A stretch of 64,000 nucleotides of DNA from Conus ventricosus (GCA_018398815.1 CM031618.1:49555023-49619022), one strand, 5' to 3'. Positions 14,946 to 28,586 are shown, counted from the stretch's first letter. The notes: generated from the sequence alone by a model not told the origin. Program-made: numbers and translations.

Positions 14946-15369
14946 ATCTTATTAAATCTCATCCACTTAGAAAAATATTTTTTTAACACCTGCACAACCC
15001 CCCCCACCACACCGCCTCCCTCCCCCTCCCCCCCCCCTTTTTTTTAAACACCGCGTTCTGGTATGTGATAGACCAAGGATAGCTCCTGAACTAATTAACT
15101 GATGGGATGCTATAGCTCATCTGTTTCAACTTCAATGAGATTTGGGTAACGAATAAGCGGTAAAGTCCTATTGGCTCACCTCCGCATCAATTCTTAAGAA
15201 ATCAATAGAAATTCAATAATTCTAAATCGCTCAAATGGCGGAATCAACCCAAAATTTAATGAAATAAGATAAGATAAAATAAAATAATCCCTTAGTACAA
15301 CTCCAATAAACGTCACATATGAGTTAAAATGACGAAAGTTGTAATTGCGCAATACAGAGTCGATCATGT

Positions 15370-16060
15370 TACTTGTTTATTTATGAGTCATTTATTTATT
15401 TGTTTATAGTCACTTTTTTTTCTGGTTTGGATCTGCAGTTTTGTTTCTGCTGGATCCCCGACAATCCACGCCCCAATCCCGACCCCATCCCCTGCCTTTC
15501 CACAATACACACATACTCCTGTGTCCTATTGTTCAACGGGTATTTAAATGACGATAATATGGTTTAGGTGATAAAGATTATGGTGTAGGTCAACGATTGA
15601 CACGGTACGCATAAACCACGTACCCATTGCAAAAAAGAGCTATCACACGATCAGCTGTCGTTTCACCTTAAAATGTACATCCAAAAATCAATCCCAAGTG
15701 GTGATAATCATGAGTAAATGAGGTGGTGGAGGAGGAGGAGGGGTGGGCTTTTGTGGTGATAGGTTGTTGGGTGTGGTGGTTGTGTCCCTGGTATGTTGGT
15801 TTAACATTAATGGTAGTGAGATTTGGGTGGAGATGATTGGAATAAGGGAGGGAGGGTGGAGGTGGTCATGGGAGTGGTGAAGCGGAAGACAAGACGTGAC
15901 CGAGTGTTGGGAAGTGGTGAGAAGTAAGGGTGGTGGATTGTGAGTGGGCTAGAGATACTAATAGCAGTGGTAGCAATGATGGAGTGTATGGTGGGTGGGG
16001 GTTGGTAAATGACGTTATAGTGTAAGCAGATAATGTTGTGGCACACAGCACTCATGAACA
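15370..16060 (+). repeat. Dispersed repeat W, copy 1
   Basis: One of five copies in the same orientation (others at 17915, 30765, 51065 and 55790). Shared landmarks in order are GGTTTGGATCTGCA, a CCCCATCCC stretch, CTCCTGTGTCCTATTGTT, GTCGTTTCACCT, AAATGTACAT, AATCAATCC, a GGTGG/GGAGG purine region and GGTTTAACATTAATG. The family is unidentified and no coding frame is shared. It ends shortly before a CA array. Confidence 0.75.
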
Positions 16061-16441
16061 AATTGAATCCAAACTACATAGAGAAAAGGAAAGAGAGGCC
16101 ACGCTCACTAGCAAACACACAACACACACACACACACACACACACACACCACTGAACATTTCACACAACTCACACACGCTCTACAACCACACGCCCACAC
16201 ACACACACACAACACACACACACAAACACACACACTCACAACACACACACTACACACACACACGGACACACACACACACAACGCACAGCATACGCACCAC
16301 GCACTGCACGCACGCCCGCACGCACGCAGCGGCCAACACACACACACACACACACACTCACACCATCACACACAACACACAGACACACAATGCACATGCG
16401 CTCATATATATATAGAAAGAGAGAGAGAGAGATGCATAGAA

Positions 16442-17290
16442 AGAAAAAAAAAGAAAACACCCGAAGGTGCTGGGGAGGACCCAGCAGAGGAAGCAAGACC
16501 GTCTTCCACCCGCCTTTTAGAGCATTCCATTGTACCACCCTTGGAGGCCCTGCGCTGTGTTGACGATTGGTACAGGCACGCGCAGGACCTCCATTAAGAT
16601 ATCAAAGGGACCCTAACTGCTCCTGAAACAAGGTAGAAATCAGACTACAGGAATGCAGCTCATAACAGCCTAAAGAGCCCTCCCCATGGGTGTACCAGCC
16701 CAGTATTTCACATAAAAACATTTTGCAGACCCACCGGGCGAAAAAACAACCACCCTCCCTCCAGCGCCCAGCACACCCCACAAAGACCCAACCACAACAC
16801 CCTACCCACGAGGAAGACAGTGCCACCTCCAGACACAGTCCAAAGCTTACGCCATAACGGTTTCTTAATGTCCCTCAAGAGAGAATCCCTAAAGTGTAGT
16901 CTTTCCCACGTCAACTGACTTTCCCTGTGGTCAAGTGGGTCAATCCCTCACCGTCACGGACCTTTTAGATGTGTTTTTTTTATTCTAATATCTCCAGGGT
17001 CACCTAGTTAAGGCAAAAGAAAGAAAAAGAAAACACCAAAGGTGCGGGTGGGAGGCCCCAGAGAAGCAAACCGTCCTAACCGCGCACTTTAAGGTGCAGT
17101 CCTGTTCCACCCTTGGAGGCCTGCGCTGTGTTTACGATGGTACAGGCACGCGCAGGACACTCCATTTAATATATCAAGGGGAATTAACTCTCCGGAACAG
17201 AGGTAAATCAGACCTACAGAAATGCAGCTCATAACAGCCTTAAAAGTAGCATCCCCCATGGGTGTATAAAAACCAGCCCGTATTTCAATT
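16442..17290 (+). repeat. Repeat X, full copy plus truncated copy
   Basis: X begins AACACCCGAAGGTGCTGG and includes CCTTGGAGGCC, CTGCGCTGTGTTGACGAT, ACAGGCACGCGCAGGAC and GCAGCTCATAACAGCC. Copy 1 is 16442-17015. Copy 2 starts at about 17016 and stops abruptly after CCCGTATTTCA near 17290, where the next 2.5-kb unit begins. Confidence 0.75.
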
Positions 17291-17446
17291 TTTTTTTGGC
17301 TTGCGTGCGGCGTCCGTACGCCCTGCGTGTGAGCGAGCGCGCGTGTGCTGCGTGTGTGTGTATATGTGTGTGTGCGTGCGTGCGTGCGTGCGTGCGCGCG
17401 CGCGCGTGCGTGTGTGTGGTAGTGTGTGTGTGTGGTGTGTGTGTGT

Positions 17447-17483
<37 letters not shown>

Positions 17484-17914
17484 ATCTTATTAAATCTCAT
17501 CCACTTAGAAAATATTTTTCAACACCTGCACCACTCCCCCCCCCACCACCACAACGCCTCCCTCCCCCCCCCCCCCCCCCCCCTTTTTTTTTAAACACCG
17601 CGTCTGGTATGTGATAGACCAAGGATAGCTCCTGAACTAATTAACTGATGGGATCTATAGCTCATCTGTTTCAACTTCAATGAGATTTGGGTAACGAATA
17701 AGCGGTAAAGTCCTATTGGCTCACCTCCGCATCAATTCTTAAGAAATCAATAGAAATTCAATAATTCTAAGTGGCTCAAATGGCGGAATCAACCCAACAT
17801 TTAATGAAATAAGATAAGATAAAATAAAATAATCCCTTATACAACTCCAATAAACGTCACATATGAGTTAAAATGACCAAAGTTGTAAATGCGCAATACA
17901 GAGTCGATCATGTT

Positions 17915-18590
17915 ACTTGTTTATTTATGAGTCATTTATGTTATTTTTATAGTCCTTTTTTCTGGTTTGGATCTGCATGTTTTTGTTTCTGATGGATCCA
18001 CATCCACGCCCCAATCCCTACCCCATCCCTGCCTTTCACAAACACACATACTCCTGTGTCCTATTGTTTCAACTGGTATTTTATGACGATAATATGGTTT
18101 AGTGATAAATGATTATGGTGTAGTCAACGATTGACACGGTGCGCATGAACCACGTACCTTGCAATAAAGCTATCAGCACGATCAGCTGTCGTTTCACTTA
18201 AAATTGTACATTACAAAATCAATCCCAAGTGGTGATAATCATGGTAATGAGGTGGTGGAGGAGGAGAGGGTGGCTTTTGGGTGATAGTGTTGTTGGGTGT
18301 GGTGGTTGTGTCCTGGTGATGTTGGTTAACATTAATGTTAGTGAGATTTGGGTGGAGATGATTGGATAAGGGAGGAGGGTGGAGGTGGTCATGGGAGTGT
18401 GAAGCGGAGACAGAGACGTGACGAGTGTTGGGAAGTGGTGAGAAGTAAGGGTGGTGGATTGTGATGGGGCTGAGAGATACTATACAGTGGTAGCAATGAT
18501 GTAGTGTTTGGTGGGTGGTGGTGGTAATGACGTGATAGTGTGAAGCAGATAGATGTTGGTGCACACAGCACTCATGAACAAATTGAATCC
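17915..18590 (+). repeat. Dispersed repeat W, copy 2
   Basis: Closest to copy 1, as expected from the tandem duplication. It ends before the CA array at 18630. Confidence 0.75.
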
Positions 18591-18629
18591 AAACACAGAG
18601 AGAGAAGGAAAGAGAGGCGCACGCTCACA

Positions 18630-18676
<47 letters not shown>

Positions 18677-18702
18677 TCACACACTCACACACGCGCCACA
18701 CA

Positions 18703-18789
<87 letters not shown>

Positions 18790-18792
18790 ACA

Positions 18793-18852
<60 letters not shown>

Positions 18853-18890
18853 CACACAACACACACACACACAACACACACACACAAAAT
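18630..18890. repeat. (CA)n microsatellite with an ACGC block
   Basis: About 260 bp of CA repeats. The section 18790-18840 is (CGCA)n, an alternating purine-pyrimidine tract. Confidence 0.95.
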
Positions 18891-18941
18891 GCACATGCGC
18901 TCATATAATATATAGAAAGAGAGAGAAGAGATGCATATGAA

Positions 18942-19868
18942 GAAAAGAAAAAGAAACACCCGAAGGTGCTGGGGAGGACCCAGAGAAGCACCGTCTTCAC
19001 CGCCTTTAGAGCATCCTGTACCACCCTTGGAGGCCTGCGCTGTGTTGACGATGGGTACAGGCAACGCGCAGGACACCCATTAAGATATCAAGGGACATAA
19101 CTGCTCCTGAACAGAGGGAAATCAGACTACAGGATGCAGCTCATAACAGCCTTAAAGTACATCCCCCATGGTGTACCAGCCCGTATTTCATGACTGCAGA
19201 GCCCACCGGCGAAAAACACCACCCCACCTCGGACACCCCCACAACCCAACCACCCTTCCCACGGAGGAAAACAGTGCCACTCCAGACACAGCCAAGCTTT
19301 TCCCCATAGGGGTCTTATGTGCCCTAAAGGGGAGAACCAAATTTGTAGTCTTTCCCACTGTCAACAGGACTTTCCCTGGGGTCAGTGGGTCTTTCCTCGC
19401 CCGTCACTGCCCTTTCTCCGGGGTCAGCCTAGTTAAGGCAAAGAAAAAAAAGAAAAAAACCCGAAGGTGCTGGGAGGACCCAGAGAAGCACCGTCTTCAC
19501 CCGCCTTTAGAGCAGTCCGTACCACCCTGGAGGCCTGCGCTGTGTTGACGATGGGTACAGGCACGCGCGGGAAACACTCCATTAAGATATCAGGGACATA
19601 CCTGCTCCTAAAACAGAGGTAAATCAGACTACAGGATGCAGCTCATAACACCTTAAAGCACCATCCCCATGGGTGTACCAGCCCGTATTTCATGACTGCA
19701 GACCCACCGGCAAAAAACCCACCACCCTCCAGCTGCCGAGCACACCCCACAACCCAACCACCCCTGCCCAGGGACAGATGAAGACAGTGCCACTCCAGAC
19801 AGCCAAGCTTTCCGCCAACGGTCTTATGCCCCAAGAGAAATCCAAAGTTGTAGTCTTTCCCACTATAT
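18942..19868 (+). repeat. Repeat X, two head-to-tail copies
   Basis: Copies at about 18942-19437 and 19438-19868, a period near 500 bp, each starting at an A-rich run followed by CCCGAAGGTGCTGG. Confidence 0.8.
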
Positions 19869-19915
19869 AAAAGATAGATAGATAAGATAGATAGATATAA
19901 TAGATAGATAAAGAG

Positions 19916-19946
<31 letters not shown>

Positions 19947-20166
19947 GTGTGTGTGTGTGTGGGTGTGTGTGTGGCGCGCGCGTGCGTGCGTGCGTGCGTG
20001 CTGCGTGCGTGCGTGCGTGCGTGCGTGCCTGCGTGCGTGTGGGGGTGTGTGTGTGTGTGTGTGTTGTGTGTGTGTGTGTGGTGTGTGTGTGTGTGTGTGT
20101 AGTTCAGAGAGAGAGAGAGAGAGAAGAAAAGAGAGAGGAGAAGAGAGAGAGAGAGAGAGAGAGAGT
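19866..20166. repeat. Microsatellite cluster GATA, TG, GCGT, AG
   Basis: GATA-like repeats (19868-19912), TG repeats, GCGT repeats at about 19976-20040, TG again to 20100, then AG to 20166. Confidence 0.95.
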
Positions 20167-20383
20167 CCATTAGATCGCCTATACGTTGATCTTCGATCAT
20201 AATGTTAATGCCACAGGTATAGCTAAACGGTAAATTTACTTGCTGGTGAATGCATCACCAATACAGACCTAGCATCACCACCACCACCACCCCACCATCT
20301 CCCCTCTCTCTTCTTTCCTCCTTCCCATGTTCACTTCCTCCTCCCCAACTACTCCTACCCCTCCACTCCCCACCTTTCAACAT

Positions 20384-21071
<688 letters not shown>

Positions 21072-21078
21072 CAGCTGC

Positions 21079-21149
<71 letters not shown>

Positions 21150-21186
21150 ACCGCACGTATTCATACACACACACACACACACAACA

Positions 21187-21245
<59 letters not shown>

Positions 21246-21287
21246 ACACACACACACGCGCGCGCGCGAGCGCGCGCGCGAGCGCGG
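21072..21287. repeat. (CA)n then (CG)n arrays
   Basis: CA repeats with breaks at 21149-21160 and 21183-21192, ending in a CGCGCG/GAGCGCG tract at 21257-21286. It directly precedes repeat Z, as at 61229-61630. Confidence 0.95.
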
Positions 21288-21415
21288 ACATTCAAATCTA
21301 CCCAACCATTTTTTAGCCAAAGCGGCCGTCAGACCAACATTACTCCCAGCTGAGGGACATTTCTTTCCTTGTGTTTTCTCTTTCCTCTCTTCTCTTCCAC
21401 TGTTTGAAAAGGAGT
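21288..21415 (+). repeat. Repeat Z, copy 1
   Basis: ACATTCAAATCTACCCAACC to CACTGTTTGAAAAGGAGT matches 61631-61778 with a small indel. The match stops exactly at AGGAGT, where retroposon-tail sequence begins here and unrelated sequence begins at the other copy. Confidence 0.7.
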
Positions 21416-21784
21416 TTAAATGTCCTCTCCGCGTCTGTGACCTTGTTTTAGTTTTGTCAGGGTCGCCGGTATTTCTGGAGGGAGAGCTCACTCACGCCAG
21501 CTCCGCGACTAAGCAATTATTGTCGCCAGTAGGGGCTTAGTAGATGGTGTCCTGCGTATGTTGGATCAGAACAGGCGCCACTGAACACCACTGGAGTGAC
21601 TCGGCGTCAGTGCAGTGTTTCCTCTGGTGGGTTGCCTCTTGACGACAAGACACTGACTGCTCCCTGTGGATTGCCGGTGCCGGTTCTGCGGCGGACTGAC
21701 CGGGCTCTGGCTGTAGGCGGGTGTCGGAATGAACGGCGTGGTGCAGTGCCACTGAGGGGGCACAGAAATGGACAGGAAAAAAAA
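21416..21784 (+). mobile_element. 3' part of the tRNA-headed retroposon
   Basis: TTAAATGTCCTCTCC through the A-run at 21776-21784 matches the 3' half of the element at 41316-42057. It is followed by the same target sequence, TATGGATTTGTC. The 5' tRNA-like half is missing and replaced by repeat Z and a CA array. Confidence 0.65.
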
Positions 21785-21797
21785 GGTATGGATTTGT

Positions 21798-24629
21798 CAT
21801 TATGAAAGATAAGTTTAGCTGCTATCTGTTCAGTGTAATCTGAATCACACCGAGTATCTCGATTGTCATTAATATGAAAAACACACATCTTTCCAAAAAA
21901 TGATCGCATTTACTACTTTTTTAACTCATTTGCAAACGTTTCTTGTCCACTGTGCATTTTTTAACATGTTTCCTGATTCATGATAATTTGAAAGTTTGCA
22001 TAAAAAGCTTGTCTGTTTGACAATCCCGTTTTCTCATTTTGAGTATAATGTTGTGCATGCGTTCTCTCAATTTGACCAGGCTTTTATAGATTTTTTTTTA
22101 TATTTTCAATAGTTTCACATTTCTGTCGTGCGCGTTCAGAAACAATAACCACAAAATACACTAAATTGTTTCAAGGAGATGTAGTAAAGGGGGGGGGGGG
22201 GGGGGGGGGGGGCGGAGGGATAAAATGGATGACGCTAATATATAAATATTCAATCCTTCACTGACAGCAATGGGGAAACATCGAGTTCTAAATTTTGAAC
22301 AGAACTATTTGCTTGTGCCTGACCAGTGTTTGCTATCGTCTCCTGGATGAGAACTCCTCAGTGGTCCCCGATCTTCAGCAGCTAGGACAGTCCACCCACA
22401 GTACCATGTAATGTTGTGGTGTTTTCCCATGGCACGGGGAAAACATCACACCCTAATGACTCCCACGACGGCCAGTAAATATAGATGAGGAAATGCAAGT
22501 GAATGATAGAAAGAGAAAAAACAGCAAAGTGAGTCAATGTAAACAAAGCAGAGAAGAAATATAAATCTATGGCTGGATAGCCAGACCAAACAAAAGGGAA
22601 ATAACTCAGACACACTATACAACACAGTACAAAAAAATAAAACGAATGAAGTAAGTTTCACACTGTAATGACTCCAGCAGAAGTGAAAAAATGAAAACAT
22701 TTGTTGAAATGCTGAACCGTCAAATCTGCCCCCTCCCTTTATCTCCCCCCAATCCAATCCCTTTTACTCATTCATTTTCACAGCAGGAGTGATTTTCAAT
22801 CCCAGAAGAAGTCATTTTCATAGCACAAGAAGTATTCTCTTTTCCATTTCATGGAGACTCGTTCAACCTCACTTGGTTTCAACTCTACATGTTTATTCCT
22901 GACGTTTGTTTGGCTATAGAGGTGGATCCATGAATGTGAACACTTGACAGCATGCAGTTGGTGTAAATAATGTATATGCCCACACCTCATGTTAACTGTG
23001 TGCTTCTGATATAAACAACGTGTTGCCCTCTCAACTGCTTTGTCTTGGATGATGAGTCACTGCTGCAGCTGATTATGTGTCCAAAGGCAGGGGCTTGGAA
23101 ACAAATTCAGTGTCTCACAGTGCAGCTGCCATTACTGAACAGAGCTCTTAATTTCATTACACCTGAGGGTTGATCAAGTAACTGAAATAAGTTTTCAAAA
23201 TATATGAAACACGACATTTTATTCAGAAGATTGACGACAAACAATACGTGTTGCAACTAAGCAAAACCAATTTAAGTTCAGAACACATTTCACTGTAGAT
23301 AGGGACATAGGTTGACAGATGGTTGACTGCTGGTGTCTTGTTGCTTTGCTAATGGTATCATATCATAAAGAGGATAAAGGCATATAATTATTGGGGTACG
23401 GTATGGAGGAAGTGATGAGGAAGAGGATTAGGGAGGGGGGTATGAAGGGACAAAGAGTTGCACCGTTTTTACCTTCACGCGTGCGGCACTCATTGTGCGT
23501 GATACATGCATGCTGGGGAAAAAATCCAGACAAGAGCCAATGAAACATCAGTCTGATGCAATGTAAAAACAGCCGGTGAATGACAGCCAATGGAATGCAA
23601 GACTTGTAGTGACGTCTGTCGAGCCCTAAGCCGACAAGAAAAACTGCCACGTGAGATCAGCAGGTATCATTTGCCCAGCATTCTCCAAACCTAGCTCACC
23701 ACCTGCTCGCTACACGACCACAAGCCTGACGTCAACTCCACAGTGATTACCTGTTGCACACTGTGTTCACTGAGTTGGGGAATTACTGAGGTTCAGTTAA
23801 GCGTTTTTTCTCACATATGAAAACTTCTAAGATTTCTTGTGAACATTGATATGTTTTGTGGGTCACTGACTCAGTGGACGGAATTTTTCCGAAGCTCTCT
23901 ATGGCATGGTTTATTGCCCCAGATTGTTCTGAACTGCTGTGTGCATTGTGACTGGATTACTAACATTGTTTTTAGGGCTCAAAGTGTGGTTTATCTGACT
24001 GAAGCTCTTGGAAGAACTTTGCACAATTTATTGATGACAGACTGGAAATCTTGTGAACTGTTTTCACTTGCTGTGTTGCTGAGGGGCTGCAATTTCTGAT
24101 AAGTGCTGTGTACGTGGGTGACTGGCTATGAACCTTGTGAAGTGTTGTGCTCACTGTGGGGGTGTAGTGGGTTTCTAATGAAGTGGTTTGATCATGGTCA
24201 AGCTGAACAACACAGTTTCTTGTTAAAAGTGGTATTTCCTGTGTAGATGGTGATTTAAAATATTTGTACTCTAATGTGTGACTAGGATTCTATTAAAAGG
24301 TAGGGTTCATTGTATTGTGATAAACTGGAAGCCTGTTTAAGTACTGTACTATCTCTGAAAGTGGCTGACTGCAGTTCTTGTAGAGTAGTGTACGATTTTG
24401 GGGGTCTGACCAGTGATCTTACAACTATGCTGTATGAGGCACTGGCTGGGGTTGTTGTAAAGTGTTCCACGTTTCATGTGATCTGCAAACTGCATATGTT
24501 TAAAAAAAAATGCGGTTATTTTGCCCCTTGTCAGCCATTAAAACTTTTCCTGTCCCTCCCCCACCAACCACCTCTCCTTGTTCCCTACAGAGACCAATTC
24601 CTCAAATTTTCAACAGCCCTTTTTATCGT

Positions 24630-24667
<38 letters not shown>

Positions 24668-24831
24668 AGGTGTAGTGGAGGAGCAAGGTGGTGGAAGTTT
24701 GCAATGAGAAATGGGGGTACTGGTGTAAGGCATGGTAGAAAACACAGGCATGTCCTTTGCCACCCGTTATCATAGATATTAAGGATTCAGTCTGTGATGC
24801 ATTGTTGTTAATGGAGGGGTGTGGAAGGTAG
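21798..24831. other. D1 left part: no recognisable gene
   Basis: It is copied at 42069-44955, and 21790-23165 is also copied inverted at 1-1510. Contents are a poly-G run (22189-22212) and a GTT array (24631-24668). An 86-codon frame at 23839-24099 is broken in the second copy, so it is not called a gene. Confidence 0.65.
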
Positions 24832-25690
24832 AATGCATTATTACATGGGCTGGTTATCTTGCGGGACGTGATAGAGTAGAATGCATTATTACATGGCTGG
24901 TTATGCTACGGGACGTGATAGAGTAGAATGCATTATTACATGGGCTGGTTATGTTACGGGACGTGATAGAGTAAAATGCATTATTACACGGACTGGTTAT
25001 GTTACGAGACGTGGTAGAGTAAATGAATTATTACACGGGCTGGTTATGTTACGAGACGTGTAAGTAGAATGCATTATTACACTGGCTGGTTATGTTACGA
25101 GACGAGGTAGAGGAGAATGCATTATTAACACGGCTGGTTCTGTTGCGAGACGTGGTAGAGGAGAATGCATTATTACATGGGCTGTTTATGTTACGAGACG
25201 GTAGAGGATAATGCCCTTATTACACACCGGGTTATGTTACTAGACGTGGTAGAGGAGAATGCATTATTACATGGGATGGTTATGTTACAGAAAGTGTAGA
25301 GTAGAATGCATTATTATACGGTCTGGTTATGTTACAAGACATGGTAGAATAGAGAGAATTATTACACAGGCTGGTTATGTTACGAGACGTGGTAGAGGAG
25401 AATGCATTATTACACAGGCTGGTAAGTTAAGAGACGTGGTAGAGGAGAATGCATTATTACAACAGGCTGGTTATGTTACGAGACGTGGTAGAGGAGAATG
25501 CATTATTACACGGGCTGGTTATGTTACGAGACGTGGTAGAGTAGAATGAATTATTACACGGCTGGTTATGTTACGAGACGTGGTAGAGGAGAATGCATTA
25601 TTACACAGGCTGGTTATGTTACAAGACGTGGTAGAGGAGAATGCATTATTACACAGGCTGGTTATGTTACAAGACGTGGTAGATGAGAAT
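24832..25690 (+). repeat. 48-bp minisatellite, ~18 units
   Basis: The unit runs from GAATGCATTATTACA through GGGCTGGTTATGTTACG to the AGACGTGGTAGAGGA type. Because 48 is a multiple of three, long frames stay open with a 16-residue repeat (motif AGYVTRRGRVE), but indels break them and no start context or flank supports a protein. The second copy (44955-46073) has about 23 units. Confidence 0.9.
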
Positions 25691-25761
25691 GCAGAGCGCA
25701 GTGGCTTGTCCGTTCACCCCCTGACTGGCCAAATAGTATATATGTGTCCATGACACATATG

Positions 25762-25927
25762 TGAAGTATCATCATAATCTCCTTCAGTAGATGCACGCAT
25801 GATGATATTTTCTCACAGCTGGGCAAGACGACTTGCGCATTGACGTCAATGCGCAAGTCGTCTTGTCCAGCTGTGAGAAAATATCATCATGCGTGCATCT
25901 ACTTTAAGGAATTATGATGATACTTCA
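25762..25927. mobile_element. Palindromic foldback element, MITE-like, copy 1
   Basis: Two ~83-bp arms meet with no spacer at GAC|GTC (between 25844 and 25845), with about six mismatches. The centre TGACGTCA equals a CRE motif. The outer ends TTGAAG...CTTCAA seen in copy 2 are flanked by TA, as Tc1/mariner-type MITEs are. There is no ORF. Classification as a MITE is inference. Confidence 0.7.
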
Positions 25928-26739
25928 ATACTGACGATGATGGTTAGTAGTAAATTATTACTTTGTACATAGCTTCCATTTCGACTTGTTTTCTTTCATT
26001 TTATTTCCATTGCGTTTATTTGTTATTATATCTGAGAAATGTATTTCTATGCCTCTTTAAAATCTTTAATGTCATTGTGTTTTGTATGTTTTTACCTTAT
26101 TGTTTAAATCTTTGTTCATGTGTTTTAATTACTCTTATACTATTCTGTAACAGTTATTCCACACAAAAGCAAACAAGTGACCTCGCCAAACACATGTGCA
26201 TACTCTTGTACAGCCACTTACACAGACATATACACAGGTCCGCACCTGCTCGTTTACACACGTTCAAGCACCAAGGAACAAGTACACACACACCACATAT
26301 ATATATATATAGATTAGTATATTTAAAATGCCTAAAACAATTTTAAGTGCTCAACCCTTGGGAGCAACATTAATTAAAACAAGTTAAAAGAGGAATCTTA
26401 AACTATCTACAAATTTGTTTCAAGCGTGTTGCGCTGTCATCAGGATGGTTTTTGGTTTGCCCACCGCCGAGTTATATAGCGTGTGGGCTCCCGTTTGCGG
26501 TTGTTTGCACGTGCGGGTTGGCTGCACGTGTTTTTGGGGCCTTTCAGGTTTTTGTTTTGGGTGTGTTCACTAACAACGATTTCCATTTATGCCTGCAGTT
26601 GTTAACTATTTCTGTTTTGGTGTTTAAAGTTGCTAATGTGGTTTTGCATAGTATTAACCATTTTTCAGTTAAACATAGGTTGCACCTTTTTGAAACATTG
26701 CTGTATGGTGATGCTCTTTTTATGATTTCCAGGATACAC
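25928..26739. other. No recognisable gene
   Basis: AT-rich DNA with a short ATAT run near 26298. It is duplicated at 46303-47110. A plus-strand 127-codon frame (25963-26346) is rich in F/L/C, carries no motif and is shortened in the copy. Confidence 0.6.
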
Positions 26740-26771
26740 ACACACACACGCACACACACACACACACACCG

Positions 26772-26840
<69 letters not shown>

Positions 26841-26841
26841 A
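26740..26841. repeat. (CA)n(GA)n compound microsatellite
   Basis: CA repeats to 26776, then about 60 bp of GA repeats. The second copy is at 47110-47225. Confidence 0.95.
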
Positions 26842-28515
26842 GTTTTAACGTATCTTTATCTATGATCGATTTGCAGCATTCGGATTCTTCAAACAGATGT
26901 TTTGCCATCCTCCATAGGCCCCTCTCTACGTCACTCCTTACTCCACTCCCACCCACCCCCACCCCACCCCCACCCTGATCCTCTTACCCTTAATCTCTAT
27001 TCCACCTTTCATTCTCCCGCCCACCCCACCCCCCACCCCTCCCACCCCCTCTCTCTCTCTCCAAAATGAAACTTTCAATGAACTGCTGTGTTCCCTTTGT
27101 AAATAAACAACTGAAGATAAAATTCATTTTGTTTTGCAATGCTTTGCTTTCAGTGGTCTCCACTTGCAGCTAATACCTGGCAAATTTTGTAATCAGCCAT
27201 GTACGTTTTGTTTATGGTTTCGTTAATGGTATCAGAGAAAGTGTATTTCGCAAGTAGGTAGTAGACAGACAGGCAGACAGATAAATAAATCGCCTTATAT
27301 GAATAAAGCTCTCTCTCTCTCTCTCTCTCCTCTCTCATCTCTCTCTCCTCTCTCCTCTCTCTCTCTCTCCTCTCTCTCTCTCAAGAGTGCGTGCATGTAT
27401 ATGTGTTCTGTGTGACTACTACAGAAAGGTGGGGAAAATGGTTATATGTATTTTACACTACTGGAAAGATCAATATGATTTTTTTTTCAATTGGAAGGCA
27501 AAGGCCACAGGCACAGTGATCATGAAAACACAGCGTTTTGTTGCTATATTGGTAATATTGAACGAAGAACAAGTTTAGCGAAGGCTGAATGTGGGGCATT
27601 TAACTCTAATCGGGTAAATACGGTGATACGGTGGAGGGATGGGGGAGGGGGGGGGGAGGCGTGGGTGGAAGGAGTTACAATTAGTCACTGCACGCACACA
27701 TATAGCAATAGAACGAGATTAAGAGAACGAGATTTAAAAAAAAAAATAAAAAAAATCTTGGCAGAAGTCTTCATTTTCAGAATTAGAATGTAGAAGGGCA
27801 TTCGTTTCAGGGTTTTTTTTCTTTTGTTTTGTTTTGTTTTCTTTTCTTTTTGTTGCTTTTGTCCCCCCCCCCCCCCCCCCCCCCCACCCCCCCACTCCCC
27901 CTTCCTTGATGTCTGTTTTCAGGTTTGGGATTGGTTTGTATAGGGAGGGGGGAGGACGTTTTTTAAGAGTCACCAAAGGTCACAGAGGTTGAACTGTTCA
28001 TTTACATTGTTGTCGTTGCTTAAAAGCATTATGAAGTCAAACCATTAACTGTTGTTTCTCTTGTTTGGTGAAGGTGAGCTAAAGTTGAATGTAGGACATG
28101 TTGATGCAGCCTAGGAGCTTAACTTGAGTCATCTGCAGTAGGTTGGCTTGTAAGCGGTTTATAATGATTGGATTTGGTGTCAATGCTGAACTGGAGGATG
28201 CAAAGGGGAGGAAAGCAAGGGAGGGAGTGGAGTGTGAGGTGGAGCAGAAGGGAGATGGAGGGTTTGAAGGGGCATATAACTATTTTGGTTTGGTTTGATT
28301 TTCGTTTTTGTTTTTGTCTAGATTTTTCGTGTCTTGGTTTTTCTTTCTTTGTTTTTTTTGTTGTTGTTGTTGTTGTTGTTGTTTTTCTCCTGACAACCGT
28401 ATGTAAGGCTATTCATATAAACTTTTGAACACTCAAACCATCATCTCAATCATATTAGATTTGTGATAATGTTTTTGCGAATGCACGCATGCGTGCGCGG
28501 GCGCGCGCGCATGTG

Positions 28516-28586
<71 letters not shown>

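Larger units (their letters stand above)
14763..17290. repeat. Tandem duplication, unit 1 (~2.5 kb)
   Basis: This unit recurs immediately downstream at 17291-19868. It starts with a GCGT/TG array (14763-14943, including a perfect CG run near 14865-14887). A ~400-bp stretch shared with 17500-17900 follows, then repeat W, a CA array (16115-16390) and two repeat X copies. No gene is recognisable. Confidence 0.8.
17291..19868. repeat. Tandem duplication, unit 2 (~2.5 kb)
   Basis: Second copy of 14763-17290, offset by about 2505-2546 bp. Anchors are GTATGTGATAGACCAAGG at 15060 and 17606, and GAGTCGATCATGTTACTTG at 15357 and 17903. It carries a longer CA array (18630-18890) and two full X copies. 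Confidence 0.8.

Noticed and set aside
18480..19076. 198-codon minus-strand frame with Cys-Val repeats, and many similar CV, HT, SL and RE frames elsewhere
   Set aside because: CA/TG and TC/GA repeats never contain stop codons in some frames, so long frames are expected by chance.
21537..21909. GC-rich overlapping frames, possible exon or promoter
   Set aside because: This is the 3' half of the retroposon; its copy at 41760-42057 does not keep any frame.
23839..24099. 86-codon frame rich in W, C and L, starting MNIDMFCGSL
   Set aside because: It is broken by indels in the D2 copy (43990-44260), has no known motif, and its flanks are repeat DNA. That copy is noisy, so this is not absolute.
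24832..25690. CRISPR-like regular repeats
   Set aside because: The 48-bp units are directly adjacent with no unique spacers, and the setting is eukaryotic; it is a minisatellite.
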